Below, piece after piece: positions 1 through 8,768 of a stretch of DNA of 64,000 nucleotides. Under the pieces are notes generated by a model. The model was not told where the DNA came from and did not search any database. It saw only the letters and a list, made by a program, of their open reading frames with translations. Source of the DNA: Candidatus Nanohaloarchaea archaeon (GTDB lineage: Archaea; Nanohalarchaeota; Nanosalinia; Nanosalinales; Nanosalinaceae); assembly GCA_014297435.1 (NCBI GenBank), contig JACOQA010000003.1, positions 1-64,000 on the forward strand, given 5' to 3'. The position numbers were made by a program, and so were the translations under genes. Every line of letters starts with the position of its first letter. The stretch's first letter is position 1.

Positions 1-1713
1 TCACTCGCCATAACAGTTGCCTTTGTCTACAGTATGGCAGCTTTATTCCTGGATACGCAGTCCAGCTTTTTCTGGGAGCTTGTCACCTTGATTGACATTA
101 TGCTTCTCGGACACTGGATAGAGATGCGTAGCGTCCGTCAAGCTTCCGGAGCTTTAGATGAACTCGCCCAGTTAATGCCTGATAAAGCCGAGAGGATACT
201 AGAGGATGGTTCAACGGAAGAAGTCAGAGTCAGCGAACTAGAGAAGGGAGACAAGGTTCTAGTAAGACCAGGAAGTTCTGTCCCTGCGGACGGAGAAATA
301 GTTGAAGGCGGATCCTCTGTAGATGAATCCATGATTACAGGAGAGTCGAAACCTGTCGAAAAAGAGGTAGGCGACGAAATTATAGGAGGTACCGTCAACA
401 AAGAAGGAAGTCTAAGAATAAAGATAACGGCTACAGGCGATGAAACAGCTCTCTCAGGCATAATGAATCTTGTGGAGGAAGCCCAGGAAAGCCAGTCCAA
501 GACCCAGATGCTGGCAGATAAAGCCGCAGGCTGGCTATTCTACATCGCACTTGGCTCAGGGATGATAACTGCATTAGCCTGGACGGTTGCAGCAGGATTC
601 AACGTAACCGTGATAGAGAGAATAGTTACAGTTCTTGTTATAGCCTGTCCGCACGCACTTGGACTTGCCGTACCTTTAGTAGTCGCAATAAACACTTCGA
701 TGGCGGCAAAGAACGGAATACTGGTTCGTGATAGAATAGCGATGGAAAAGGCAAGAGAACTCGACACTATAATTTTCGACAAGACTGGGACGCTTACAAA
801 GGGAGAAATGGGCGTAACGGAGATAGAGACATCAAATATTTCTAAGGCTGAATCTCTCTCACTACTTGCTGCAGTTGAATCCGATTCCGAACACGTTGTA
901 GCGAAAGCCATCAGAAACTCAGCAGAACAGAGAGATCTCGAAGTACCGGAAGCGGAAGGTTTCAAAGCGATCAAAGGCAAAGGAGTTAAAGCCCAAGTAA
1001 AAGGAGAAACAATCTTTGTTGGCGGACCTAACCTAGCAGAATCAGAAGACTTCACAATAAATCAGGAACTTGAAACATTTGCAGAAGACGCAGCTAAAAA
1101 CGCAGAAACCGCAGTCTATCTTTTCCGGGAGGGAGAAGCTGTTGCCGCCGTAGGTCTTGCAGATGTCATCAGGCATAAAAGCAGGGAAGCAGTTGAGAAA
1201 CTTCACAGCATGGATGTCGAGGTTGCGATGCTGACAGGAGACTCTGAAGAAGTAGCGGAAGCAGTAGCAACGGAACTGGATATAGACACTTTCTTTGCAG
1301 AAGTCCTTCCTGAAGACAAAGACGAGAAAGTACAGGAGCTTCAGAACGAGAACAAAAAGGTGGCTATGGTTGGTGACGGAGTTAACGATGCACCAGCTCT
1401 GGCACGTGCGGATGTAGGGATCGCGATAGGTTCAGGAACTGACGTGGCTGTAGAGTCTGCTGACATCATACTGGTCCAGAACAATCCCTTGGATATTGTG
1501 AAGCTGTTGAACCTGAGTAAAGCCAGTTACAGCAAGATGAAGCAGAATCTTTTCTGGGCTACAGGATACAATGCCCTCGCACTACCATTGGCAGCAGGAG
1601 TCCTCGCACCAATCGGAATCCTGTTATCGCCCGCAGTAGGTGCAGTTATAATGTCGCTATCAACAGTAATAGTAGCTGTAAACGCCCAACTGCTCAAGAA
1701 TATCGAATTATAG
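1..1713 (+). CDS. copB: Copper-transporting P1B-type ATPase (CopB-like), 5' end outside window
   Basis: Heavy-metal P-type ATPase that would export copper across the membrane using ATP. The reading frame is open from base 1, so the start and the first membrane helices lie upstream of the window. Visible hallmarks in order are the actuator TGES (337-348), the membrane metal motif CPH (646-654), the phosphorylated aspartate in DKTGT (778-792) and the hinge GDGVNDAP (1372-1395). The last two helices carry YN and MSLST, which with CPH rather than CPC fits the CopB (P1B-3) group. About 570 residues are present. No copper chaperone or regulator is adjacent. Family is certain; the exact metal ion is inferred. 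Confidence 0.93.
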   Translation, partial: SLAITVAFVYSMAALFLDTQSSFFWELVTLIDIMLLGHWIEMRSVRQASGALDELAQLMPDKAERILEDGSTEEVRVSELEKGDKVLVRPGSSVPADGEIVEGGSSVDESMITGESKPVEKEVGDEIIGGTVNKEGSLRIKITATGDETALSGIMNLVEEAQESQSKTQMLADKAAGWLFYIALGSGMITALAWTVAAGFNVTVIERIVTVLVIACPHALGLAVPLVVAINTSMAAKNGILVRDRIAMEKARELDTIIFDKTGTLTKGEMGVTEIETSNISKAESLSLLAAVESDSEHVVAKAIRNSAEQRDLEVPEAEGFKAIKGKGVKAQVKGETIFVGGPNLAESEDFTINQELETFAEDAAKNAETAVYLFREGEAVAAVGLADVIRHKSREAVEKLHSMDVEVAMLTGDSEEVAEAVATELDIDTFFAEVLPEDKDEKVQELQNENKKVAMVGDGVNDAPALARADVGIAIGSGTDVAVESADIILVQNNPLDIVKLLNLSKASYSKMKQNLFWATGYNALALPLAAGVLAPIGILLSPAVGAVIMSLSTVIVAVNAQLLKNIEL

Positions 1714-1732
1714 AGGAGAGGTATAAAGAAAT

Positions 1733-1828
1733 ATAATGAGAATAAGTCGGTTTAAGTGAAGGCAATATAGGCAGCTTCGCTACCTTAATAGCCTTCTCAC
1801 CGCCTTTCCTTCAGAGATCTCTCATTAT
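1733..1828. other. Nested inverted repeats between convergent genes
   Basis: An outer pair ATAATGAGA (1733-1741) and TCTCATTAT (1820-1828) encloses an inner hairpin with arms GAAGGC (1758-1763) and GCCTTC (1791-1796), tipped by GGCAGC-TTC-GCTACC with one mismatch. The outer right arm runs into the stop codon of the alcohol dehydrogenase. The site lies between two convergent genes, so a bidirectional transcription terminator is the simple explanation. The length and nesting also allow a small structured RNA. Confidence 0.5.
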
Positions 1829-2874
1829 TCCTCGCCTACTTTCACCATTACTTTGATTGCCTCTCTGTTGTCCATTGCGTCGTAGCCTTCCGGAATTCCT
1901 TCAAGATCTACAACTTTATTCAGGACCGGTGAAGGATCAAGTGTTCCCTGCAGAACATCTTCCATCAGTTCTTCGAGATAGTTTCTGACAGGTGCGGGAC
2001 CTCCTTCAAACCTTACATTCTTGAAGAACATCTGGTTGACAAAGTCAGCGGACTCAAGGTGTGGAACACCTACGTAACCAATATTTCCGCCAGGTCTTAC
2101 AATCTGGGCTGCTGTGTTCAGAGCGGACTCAGCTCCAACACATTCCAGAACATGGTTTGCTCCTCCATTTGTAAGTTCCATCACTTCTTCCACTGCTTCT
2201 TCTCCCTTTGAAGAAACTACATCAGTTGCGCCCATTTCCTTAGCTACCTCGAGTCTGTCCTCGTGGTGACCTACTGCTATAATTCTTTCTGCTCCCAGCC
2301 TTTTGGATGCGGCTACAGCACAGAGACCTACTGCTCCATCTCCGATAACAACAGCTGTATCACCTTCTTCTACGTTGGCACAGACTGCTGCGTGATGTCC
2401 TGTCCCCATCACATCTGTGAGTGGAAGTAGTTTCTTCAGGACTTCTTCGTTGTCCTCATATCTTTCTGGGACTTTAACGAGAGTGCCGTCTGCCTGAGGG
2501 ATTCGAAGTTTTTCTGCCTGTGCGCCCCCTAATGTTCCGTTTGGACTGTAGAATTCGGATTTCTTACAGGAAGTATAGATTCCTTTACGGCAGAACTCAC
2601 ACTCTCCACAACTGGTTGAGAACGGCGAAATGACTCGATCACCTTCCTCCAGAGAGGTTACATCCTCTCCGACTTCTTCCACAATACCCATCGGCTCATG
2701 TCCTGTCTGGGAACCTTCCTCCGGGTCATCATACTCTCTGTAATACCAGAGATCCGATCCACAGATACATGTATGCGTTACACGGATAACGACATCTTCA
2801 GGATTTTCGATTTCAGGATCTTCAATATCTTCAACTCTAATATCGCCTTCGCCGTAATAAACTGCTGACTTCAT
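1825..2874 (-). CDS. Zinc-dependent alcohol dehydrogenase (MDR family)
   Basis: Medium-chain NAD(P)-dependent dehydrogenase of 349 residues, the normal family length. The N-terminal catalytic domain carries CICGSDLWYYR (first zinc ligand) and GHEPMG. A four-cysteine structural zinc loop follows (CGECEFCRKGIYTSC). The Rossmann domain has GDGAVG near residue 178. The substrate alcohol or aldehyde cannot be read from sequence. ATG start; a TATA-like TTTAAC lies about 30 bases upstream, fitting a leaderless or short-leader message. It stands alone between a convergent copper ATPase and the broken kinase-like gene. Confidence 0.9.
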   Translation of the reverse strand: MKSAVYYGEGDIRVEDIEDPEIENPEDVVIRVTHTCICGSDLWYYREYDDPEEGSQTGHEPMGIVEEVGEDVTSLEEGDRVISPFSTSCGECEFCRKGIYTSCKKSEFYSPNGTLGGAQAEKLRIPQADGTLVKVPERYEDNEEVLKKLLPLTDVMGTGHHAAVCANVEEGDTAVVIGDGAVGLCAVAASKRLGAERIIAVGHHEDRLEVAKEMGATDVVSSKGEEAVEEVMELTNGGANHVLECVGAESALNTAAQIVRPGGNIGYVGVPHLESADFVNQMFFKNVRFEGGPAPVRNYLEELMEDVLQGTLDPSPVLNKVVDLEGIPEGYDAMDNREAIKVMVKVGEE

Positions 2875-2962
2875 AGAATAATGAATTTTTTCTCAAAATG
2901 TTAAAGCTATCGAAACAAACCGCATTTAGAAAAATATTCACAGCATAGCCCCTTTCTGAGTC

Positions 2963-2995
2963 TTGAAGGATTACTTCAACATCTCACACTGAGAT
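2963..2995. repeat. Two tandem perfect short hairpins
   Basis: TTGAAG-gatta-CTTCAA (2963-2979) is followed at once by ATCTCA-cac-TGAGAT (2981-2995), each with six perfect pairs. They lie in the 171-base gap between the start of the alcohol dehydrogenase and the end of the kinase-like gene. Their place could serve as a terminator for the minus-strand kinase-like transcript or as protein-binding sites upstream of the dehydrogenase promoter. Confidence 0.4.
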
Positions 2996-3045
2996 TACGG
3001 TGAAAACCCCGAGAGGTATAATATCTGTTCGAGCAGACAAATTTT

Positions 3046-4049
3046 TTAGTTTCTACTGTGAAGATTGTCTAAAATTTCTCTTGTTCTGTTCTTGATTACT
3101 TCTTCAGTGTTCGGACTTTTCTCGGAATGAAAAGCCATTTCCAGAACCATAGGATATAGAAGATATAACCATCTTCTCTCCTCCCAACCATCTTCCAGCT
3201 CCCTTACATTCTCATACCCTTTATACAGCTCTCTCCTGTATTTTTCCCATACACTGTCTGTGCTGAAGCTGTGTGCTATCATTCTTCCTTCTGTTGTCAC
3301 CAGGTCAAATTCTCCGTGTCCAGCTACACAAGCCTCCCAGTCCAGAATCGCTGCAAGCTCGCCATCTTCAACAAGTATATTCTTCGTATCAACCTCCCTG
3401 TGAACCAAGACAGGTGTTTCAACATCTTCTATCAGGTTAAGATTGTTTCCAACGGCTTCCGTTATTTCAGAAACCAACTCATCGAACTGCCCTCCTTCAA
3501 CTTGGTCAATCCAGAATAAAATCATATTCCTGAATAACTTAGACCAACCATCAACTTTCTCAACTGTCAATTTCTCATTTTCAACTCTAACCTCTCCGAA
3601 ATCCTCGAACTGTATCTGATGGAGTTTTGAGATATTTTCTCCCACTTGATGCAAAATCCGTTTCTTCTTGTTTTCTCCTAAATTTCTAAATGCGGGTTTA
3701 GAAGAGCTTTCTGCAGGAGCGTAGCCTTTCATCTTTCGCAGTATGTGATAGTATTCGGGTATGGTAGACTTCGAAGTATCTCTTGCAACACATTCGGGAA
3801 CAGGAATGTCAGATTTCTGATAAATTAAATCCAGCACATAAGGCTCAGTTTCAAAGCGAGCATACCAGTCTTGGTTCTGCTTCTCAACTAAGTCAGCTAA
3901 ACCGTTATTTTCAATACAAAGCTCTCTTCTTCAAAATCTATAAAGAAGGTGTCGTGTGCAAAACCTCCTTCTGCAGGGTAAATATCTACATTTTCTCTAT
4001 TTGGAAACTTCTTCTTTGCAACTTTTTCAGCCATTTCCAAGGATTCCAT
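3046..4049 (-). pseudogene. Aminoglycoside phosphotransferase (APH)-family kinase, frameshifted
   Basis: The large downstream frame (3046-3837, read from an in-frame GTG) has the APH/choline-kinase signature: catalytic loop VHREVDTKNILVEDG and metal-binding ILDWEACVAGHGEFD. Upstream, an ATG at 4047-4049 opens another frame coding MESLEMAEKVAKKKFPNREN and GGFAHDTFFIDFEEESFVLKI, the N-lobe expected for the family, and stops at TAG around 3900. Shifting frame by one base in AATAACGG near 3908-3914 joins the pieces as VLKI-NGLADLVEKQ. The full protein would be about 334 residues. Either a real one-base deletion inactivated the gene or the assembly has an error. Substrate unknown; members phosphorylate small molecules or sugars. 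Confidence 0.8.
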
Positions 4050-4098
4050 AGACGTTAGTTTCTGTTGCAAAAATAAAAATTGAAAGTTAGGATTAGAA

Positions 4099-4113
4099 AG
4101 CCCATACCGGGCT
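4099..4113 (-). terminator. Hairpin downstream of tRNA-Thr
   Basis: AGCCC-atacc-GGGCT forms a five-pair hairpin 20 bases past the 3' end of tRNA-Thr. On the minus strand it is followed some 25 bases later by a T-rich stretch around 4064-4083. Its position suits termination of the tRNA transcript. Confidence 0.4.
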
Positions 4114-4133
4114 CTTGAAGCTATCCTTTATAA

Positions 4134-4208
4134 AGCCCCCGGAGGGATTTGAACCCTCGGCCTGCCCCTTACAAGGGGGCCGCTCTAGCCAGACTGAGCC
4201 ACGGAGGC
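4134..4208 (-). tRNA. tRNA-Thr(UGU)
   Basis: 75 nt. Acceptor GCCTCCG pairs with CGGGGGC (one G-U), the anticodon stem GCCCC/GGGGC closes a loop with TGT, and the T arm is GAGGG-TTCAAAT-CCCTC. No intron and no encoded CCA. A TATA-like TTTATAC sits about 15-25 bases upstream on the minus strand (around 4220). Confidence 0.96.
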
Positions 4209-4266
4209 ATTTCTCTGTATAAAATGATAGGCTGCCTAAACAGTTAAATAAAGGGATGCCGACTCC

Positions 4267-4725
4267 TCAGAAAAGAGACGAGATAAAACCTATTATACCT
4301 GAAAGTAACCCCTTAGGGTTTCCTTCGTCATTTTCTTCTGCTGTCTGGTTTCCAGTAGCAATTGATTCGGAATCATTCAAAGATACTTCACGGACAGTCC
4401 CTCCGTATTTCTCGGGGCTGATCTCGATTTCACCGTAAATTTCTGCGTCAGGATCTTCACATACCCAGGTATCTCTTCCGGAAGCCCTCATGAAGTTTCC
4501 ATCTTTCTCGTTACATGCTTCTCTAGGTGTTTTCTCCCAGCACTGGTCGCTGAACTTTTCTGCTTCTGCAGGACAGCTACAGCTCGAGTTAACTACCTCT
4601 CCGCCAGAGTTTTTGCATTCGGATTTCCAGGTTGTAAGCTCTCCCTCGTATTTTTGGAGCTGTGCGCCGGAAAAACTGGCTAAAAACAGCAAATAGAAAG
4701 CTAAAACTATCAAGGAATTCTTCAT
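4267..4725 (-). CDS. Small secreted cysteine-containing protein
   Basis: About 152 residues from the ATG at 4725; a TTG ten codons earlier is possible but the ATG opens directly into a signal peptide (MKNSLIVLAFYLLFLASFSG). The mature part has six cysteines in three clusters (ECKNSGG, SCSCP, QCWEKT / ACNEK / VCEDP), suggesting disulfides outside the cell. The C terminus is hydrophobic (GLLSGIIGFISSLF) and may anchor it. No family recognised. It diverges from the membrane protein at 4787 across a short shared promoter region. Confidence 0.65.
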   Translation of the reverse strand: MKNSLIVLAFYLLFLASFSGAQLQKYEGELTTWKSECKNSGGEVVNSSCSCPAEAEKFSDQCWEKTPREACNEKDGNFMRASGRDTWVCEDPDAEIYGEIEISPEKYGGTVREVSLNDSESIATGNQTAEENDEGNPKGLLSGIIGFISSLF

Positions 4726-4786
4726 AACGTTAGGATCGTTCTCCACTATTTTCAAGCTTTTCGGAACCCTGATTTTTTAGCCGAAA

Positions 4787-5668
4787 ATGTTTTCAAAATC
4801 TTTGAAACCTTTCTATACCATGGATAAGGCGGTGGTCGGCGGCCTGATCTTTGTATTCCTGATATTTCTGCTTCCTGTACTCTTGGTTTGGCAACCTGAC
4901 CTAGAGTCAGATAGACCTCAAGATACCGGAACCGAGCCGGTTCTACCCGGTGAAATCAGGAAGGCTTCGAACCAGGATGTAAGGATTACTTCTATGCAGT
5001 GGGTCAAGGTCCCTGCTGACTTCGAGACAGCTAACCTTGAAAGAAACACGAACTGGGCGGGGGAGAGACTTCTGGACAACAACTCCCGGTTAAACGTTAC
5101 GGTAAAGAATACGGGAGAACAATCTTTGGATCCTTACGGCGTTGAACCTGTCGATCAGGGCGAGTCATTTACCATTAGCTTTGTTAATGCAGGTCCCAGC
5201 GACGATCTTTTCGTTGATTATCAGGGCGGCGAGGAAAATAATCTGGAGTTTGAAGCCCCTGAGTTCAGGAAGAATCCGGGCGGTATTTCTTATACTGAGG
5301 GCTTTGTTAGAGTGCCCGTGCCGTGTGATTCGGACGGAGACCAAGACGAACAGGAGTATCATACTATGGTGGACGTGGATCTGGAAAGCTCTACAGGTAT
5401 TAAAACCAAGTTGGAAGGTTCCGGAAGTATTGATAACTCCGAGTTCAGTCTTTCGGCAGAAGTTATTTCGGCAAAGAGTGAGACCGAACACGTGCCAAGT
5501 CGGGGCGAGTTCACTGTCCAAGTGGCTTTAGACACGGTGTGTAAGAATGTTGATATGGGTGTGAGACGTGCTAACTTGAGTATGGATCTTGAGTACGCTG
5601 ACGGTGCTTATACGGATGTAAGAGTTCCTTTGGAGATTGGTTTTGGCGATATATTCTACGACTACTAG
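4787..5668 (+). CDS. Membrane-anchored extracellular protein of unknown function
   Basis: 293 residues. One N-terminal membrane segment (about residues 15-35, VVGGLIFVFLIFLLPVLLVW) is followed by an acidic extracellular domain rich in beta-type sequence. It has two cysteines (PVPCDSDGD, DTVCKN) that could form a disulfide. An internal ATG at 4820 is an alternative start. No family recognised; the architecture is of a surface-exposed, membrane-tethered protein. It heads a plus-strand group with the small cysteine protein at 5752 and the DUF502 protein at 5895. Confidence 0.7.
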   Translation: MFSKSLKPFYTMDKAVVGGLIFVFLIFLLPVLLVWQPDLESDRPQDTGTEPVLPGEIRKASNQDVRITSMQWVKVPADFETANLERNTNWAGERLLDNNSRLNVTVKNTGEQSLDPYGVEPVDQGESFTISFVNAGPSDDLFVDYQGGEENNLEFEAPEFRKNPGGISYTEGFVRVPVPCDSDGDQDEQEYHTMVDVDLESSTGIKTKLEGSGSIDNSEFSLSAEVISAKSETEHVPSRGEFTVQVALDTVCKNVDMGVRRANLSMDLEYADGAYTDVRVPLEIGFGDIFYDY

Positions 5669-5751
5669 CGGAACTTCCGGAACACCTCCTCGCTCGTTTT
5701 TAAACCGAGTGGAGTTGATTCTACGGTAAGGGGAGAGGGGGGATATACTAA

Positions 5752-5856
5752 ATGATCTGCTGCGAGCCGAAATGCCTTGAATACGCTAAAAGCAACAAAA
5801 TCTTCTGCGAACAACACTCAGAGGAAGAAACAGGGAAAGCTGTGGAGGTGGTATAA
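5752..5856 (+). CDS. 34-residue putative zinc-binding microprotein
   Basis: ATG ATC TGC TGC ... GTA TAA encodes a 34-residue protein with four cysteines and a histidine (C3, C4, C8, C19, H22). A purine-rich GGGGAGAGGGGGG lies 9 bases before the ATG, one of the strongest Shine-Dalgarno-like stretches in the window. A TATA-like TTTTTAAAC lies about 50 bases upstream. The C-x3-C...C-x2-H pattern suggests a small zinc knuckle, but no family is recognised. Coding status rests on the ribosome-binding site and the acidic, cysteine-rich composition. Confidence 0.5.
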   Translation: MICCEPKCLEYAKSNKIFCEQHSEEETGKAVEVV

Positions 5857-5894
5857 CCTGAGAGTTAAGAGGTTCCGGACATAATTGACTGTCC

Positions 5895-6665
5895 ATGGGC
5901 GAAAAGGAGGAGGAAGACTACCTCAGTGAGGGCAGGAAACACTTCGAGAAAGGAACAGAAGCCCTTCTAAAACACGGTATAGAGAAGAGTAAGAAGCAGA
6001 GGAAGAAGATAGACTACTACAGGCAGAACAGGAATGAACTCGTGAAAGCCATCTCCTCCATAGAGGCGAAAGAGCCTGCTGTCGCCGGAACTATTGTTGT
6101 CGCGCCTATACTGATTACTTTGCTTGTTGTGGACTGGCTTTTTTCCAAGATCGCCGAGATACCCGGCAACACCTACTTCGATATAACCAACTATTACTAC
6201 GTAAACCAGAGCTTCAAGCTCGGAATACTGCTTGTGTTTGGCGCAGTTCTTGTTACAGGCGTTGGAAGAGCTGTGAGAACTAGTAAAGGTTTCGAGACCG
6301 AAAAAATGGTTGACTCGGTTTTCGAGAAAATTCCTTTCCTCGGATCAGTCTACAATATTTCAAAGATTACTTTCGACACCGTTTTGAGTGGTGCAGAAGA
6401 GTTCAGGGAACCGGTTAAAATCGATTTAAACGGTTTAAGGGTTACCGGTTTCAAGACCGGTAACAAGACTGAGGATGACAGGAACGTGGTTTTTGTTCCT
6501 ACCGCTCCAAACATTACCTCCGGTTTTGTCGTAGAGCTTGACGAGGAAAGATTCAGCGAATCGGATGAGAACGCTGAACAGGCACTGACAAGGATTCTGA
6601 GCGCCGGTTTCGGTGAGCCCGATAAAGAAAAACCTCAGAGGAATAGAAAAGAAAAGGAAAACTAG
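5895..6665 (+). CDS. DUF502 family membrane protein
   Basis: 256 residues. Two membrane segments (near residues 63-85 and 115-135) are followed by the characteristic DUF502 soluble domain: IPFLGSVYNISKITFDTVL, then VVFVPTAPNITSGFVVEL. The N-terminal 45 residues are charged and likely cytosolic. The family is widespread but without known biochemical role. Translation probably follows the microprotein at 5752, 38 bases upstream. The stop codon overlaps the end of a minus-strand pseudogene fragment. Confidence 0.85.
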   Translation: MGEKEEEDYLSEGRKHFEKGTEALLKHGIEKSKKQRKKIDYYRQNRNELVKAISSIEAKEPAVAGTIVVAPILITLLVVDWLFSKIAEIPGNTYFDITNYYYVNQSFKLGILLVFGAVLVTGVGRAVRTSKGFETEKMVDSVFEKIPFLGSVYNISKITFDTVLSGAEEFREPVKIDLNGLRVTGFKTGNKTEDDRNVVFVPTAPNITSGFVVELDEERFSESDENAEQALTRILSAGFGEPDKEKPQRNRKEKEN

Positions 6666-6760
6666 AGCTGGTTGAAAGCTCTCTGAACCACTTCATTCAA
6701 AGCCGGATGGATATGAACCATGTCCTGCAAATCTTCAAGCGCCCTGGACCGCCGTTTAAA
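6662..6760 (-). pseudogene. C-terminal remnant of a pyridine nucleotide-disulfide oxidoreductase
   Basis: The minus strand reads RALEDLQDMVHIHPALNEVV followed by QRAFNQL and a TAG at 6662-6664. This is the C-terminal signature of the dimerisation domain of dihydrolipoamide/mercuric-reductase-type flavoproteins (HxHPxLxEVV with the catalytic His-Pro). No coherent frame continues upstream and no start is present, so only the last 30-35 codons survive. The adjacent intact flavoprotein at 6825 belongs to a different (NDH-2-like) group and already has its own C terminus. Confidence 0.6.
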
Positions 6761-6824
6761 ACGATTACACCATGCTCTTCCACAACAAAGGGCTGTTGAA
6801 ACGGTTAGAACATGAAGTCTCCAT

Positions 6825-7892
6825 CTAACGGAATAAGCTGAGAAGCTTAAGCTTCAACTTTTTCTTCCTCAAAATGTAATAGTATCTTATCCTTACCAGG
6901 TCTTTGAGTTTTCTGAACCATTTTGATCTGTACGCCTTTTCCCCGTACTCCAGCATTCCGTCTTCGCCCATAGAAATGAGTATTGCCGGGAACTTTTCCT
7001 CGAACCCTTCCAGGTTCTCTGCCTCACCTTTCTCAATGTTTTTAGCTATGGTTTCTGCCTGGTTCATAGCGTTGTGAGCCGTCTTCATCACATCGAGATC
7101 GGCACAGTCCCCCGCAGCGAAGACGTTCGAATATTTCTGGGAACAAAGCCCTTTGTTGACTTCTAACCCGTTTTTAACTGTTTCAAAGTCTCTCTGAACA
7201 AGTTTCGATGCCTGTATACCTGTTGTCCAGATTACTATATCGGCTTCTACTTTTCCGCCGTTCTCAAGAATGGCAGAATGTCGTTCAACAGTTTCAACGT
7301 TTTTGTCTCCTCGGAAAACAATATCGTTTTCGTTCATGTAGTCTAGGGCTATTTCCGAAGCACCTATATTAGCGTTTACCATAGGTCTTGTCGCTACATC
7401 AAGCACCTCGACCTCCAAGCCTTTTTCTCTGAGTTCGGAAGCCACTTCAAGACCTACATAACCTGAGCCGATTACTAGTGCGGATTCTGATTCTTCCAGT
7501 CTTTGGTCGATCCTTTTTGCATCGGACAATCTGTAACATGTCTCAACCTTTCCTATGTCTGTTCCGAAGGTGTTCGGTTCTCCGCCTAAACCTAGTACGA
7601 GGTAGTCGTAGTTGTAGGCGCTTGAGTCGGTTTCGACCCTGTCCTCTTCCGGGATAAACCCGGTTACCTTCTCATCTGAAAACTTTACAGAAGTGTCTTC
7701 CAAGAACTCTTCCAGGTTTAATTCTAGTTTCTGGCTTGAGACTCGATCGCGGAAGATGTCTATTAGTCCGGGGGTGTATTCATGTTGTTTTTCCTTGTCG
7801 AGAAGCTCTACTTCGTATCCTTTTGCGGCTAGTTTCAGTGCTGCGTTGAGTCCAAAGAATCCTGCACCCGTGATTACTACTTTCTCCGGCAT
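6825..7892 (-). CDS. NAD(P)/FAD-dependent oxidoreductase (NDH-2-like)
   Basis: 355 residues from the ATG at 7892 (a TTG one codon earlier is also in frame). The FAD-binding GAGFFGLNAALKLAAKG is N-terminal, a second Rossmann motif VIGSGYVGLEVASELREKG lies near residue 148 for NAD(P), and FAAGDCADLD closes the FAD site. The redox CxxC of disulfide reductases is absent, which fits type II NADH dehydrogenase or related quinone reductases. The C-terminal tail is basic and aromatic (VRIRYYYILRKKKLKLK), suitable for peripheral membrane attachment. Electron acceptor not determinable. Confidence 0.85.
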   Translation of the reverse strand: MPEKVVITGAGFFGLNAALKLAAKGYEVELLDKEKQHEYTPGLIDIFRDRVSSQKLELNLEEFLEDTSVKFSDEKVTGFIPEEDRVETDSSAYNYDYLVLGLGGEPNTFGTDIGKVETCYRLSDAKRIDQRLEESESALVIGSGYVGLEVASELREKGLEVEVLDVATRPMVNANIGASEIALDYMNENDIVFRGDKNVETVERHSAILENGGKVEADIVIWTTGIQASKLVQRDFETVKNGLEVNKGLCSQKYSNVFAAGDCADLDVMKTAHNAMNQAETIAKNIEKGEAENLEGFEEKFPAILISMGEDGMLEYGEKAYRSKWFRKLKDLVRIRYYYILRKKKLKLKLLSLFR

Positions 7893-8006
7893 CAACAGAG
7901 TTTTCGTTGAGTTGGGTTAAAAAATATCTGCCTCTATGGATTGGTTTAAAAGACTTGGAGAAAACCTGTTTCTATACGTACTCGAAAGCAGTTTTTGTTT
8001 CAGTTT

Positions 8007-8079
8007 GGCGGGATGGTGTAGTGGACTATCATCGGACCTTTGGGAGGTCTGGACCCCGGTTCAAATCCGGGTCCTGCCA
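8007..8079 (+). tRNA. tRNA-Pro(UGG)
   Basis: 73 nt. Acceptor GGCGGGA/TCCTGCC, anticodon stem GGACC/GGTCT with loop TTTGGGA (anticodon TGG, G37), T arm CCCGG-TTCAAAT-CCGGG. No intron, no encoded CCA. Confidence 0.97.
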
Positions 8080-8399
8080 TTCTACTAATGATTCAAAGGC
8101 ACCAAAAGATACACGGTGTATAATAAACAAAGTTCTCAGGAATACTTGCCAGTTTTCATAGAACAGATTTCGATTGCAGACCGTCTTTTTTGACCACTAT
8201 CAAGTAGACTTCTATTGGTTTGTGAGGATTACGTACTTTAAGATACGCTCACCTTTTTTAGATGGTTGAATAGTTGAAGTTCACCCTGTGAGATCATTAT
8301 TAGAAATGAAAGGAGAAGTTAAGAGGCGGTAAATAACGTGAAAACTCCGGATACGTGCAAAGAAGTGGTAAAAAAGTAAAAATACCTTAAAACTTATTC
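8080..8399. other. Gene-free 320-base stretch after tRNA-Pro
   Basis: No convincing reading frame. Two T runs (CTTTTTTG near 8185 and CCTTTTTTAG near 8254) could end the tRNA-Pro transcript. The stretch separates the tRNA from the accessory-looking genes at 8.4-9.8 kb. No duplicate of the tRNA 3' end was found nearby by eye. Confidence 0.5.
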
Positions 8400-8672
8400 T
8401 TATTCCTCTGTCAGGATATTTTTGATCCATGCCGCCTGCTTGCTTCCAAGTCCCTCGCCATGATCAGCCATTCCGTGCACGTATCCTAGGAATCCCCCTA
8501 TAAGAATTCCGACTGCCGCACCCTCCCCACCGGAGGCTGCGCCACCTATGGCTCCCCCCGCAGTTCCGTACTCCGCCATCAGTACAGGTTCGGCATATAC
8601 CGACGGCTCGGTTAATGGGTTTGTGTAAGTATCCGATTCATCTTGATTATAATCGTGGTTGCCTGCACTCAC
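8400..8672 (-). CDS. Glycine-zipper small membrane protein
   Basis: 90 residues from a GTG start. A TATA-like TTTAAGTA lies about 28 bases upstream, so the message is probably leaderless. The central part is a glycine/alanine zipper (GTAGGAIGGAASGGEGAAVG, then ILIGGFLGYVHG), a membrane-inserting pattern seen in class II bacteriocins and in glycine-zipper channel-forming or lipoprotein-like proteins. There is no classical signal peptide; the first 35 residues are acidic and polar. Similarity is to the pattern only, not to a recognised family. It diverges from the DNA-hypermodification-type gene at 8838. Confidence 0.6.
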   Translation of the reverse strand: MSAGNHDYNQDESDTYTNPLTEPSVYAEPVLMAEYGTAGGAIGGAASGGEGAAVGILIGGFLGYVHGMADHGEGLGSKQAAWIKNILTEE

Positions 8673-8768
8673 ATTATGTAGTTATTCAGCAGTACTTAAA
8701 ATAATTTTTGCCGGCCAAGGATCTAAGTTTTAAAGGAGTTTAGATACCGACACCCCCACAACACCATA

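Noticed and set aside
7907-8161. Plus-strand frame covering tRNA-Pro
   Set aside because: Contains the whole tRNA gene and has no protein-like features.
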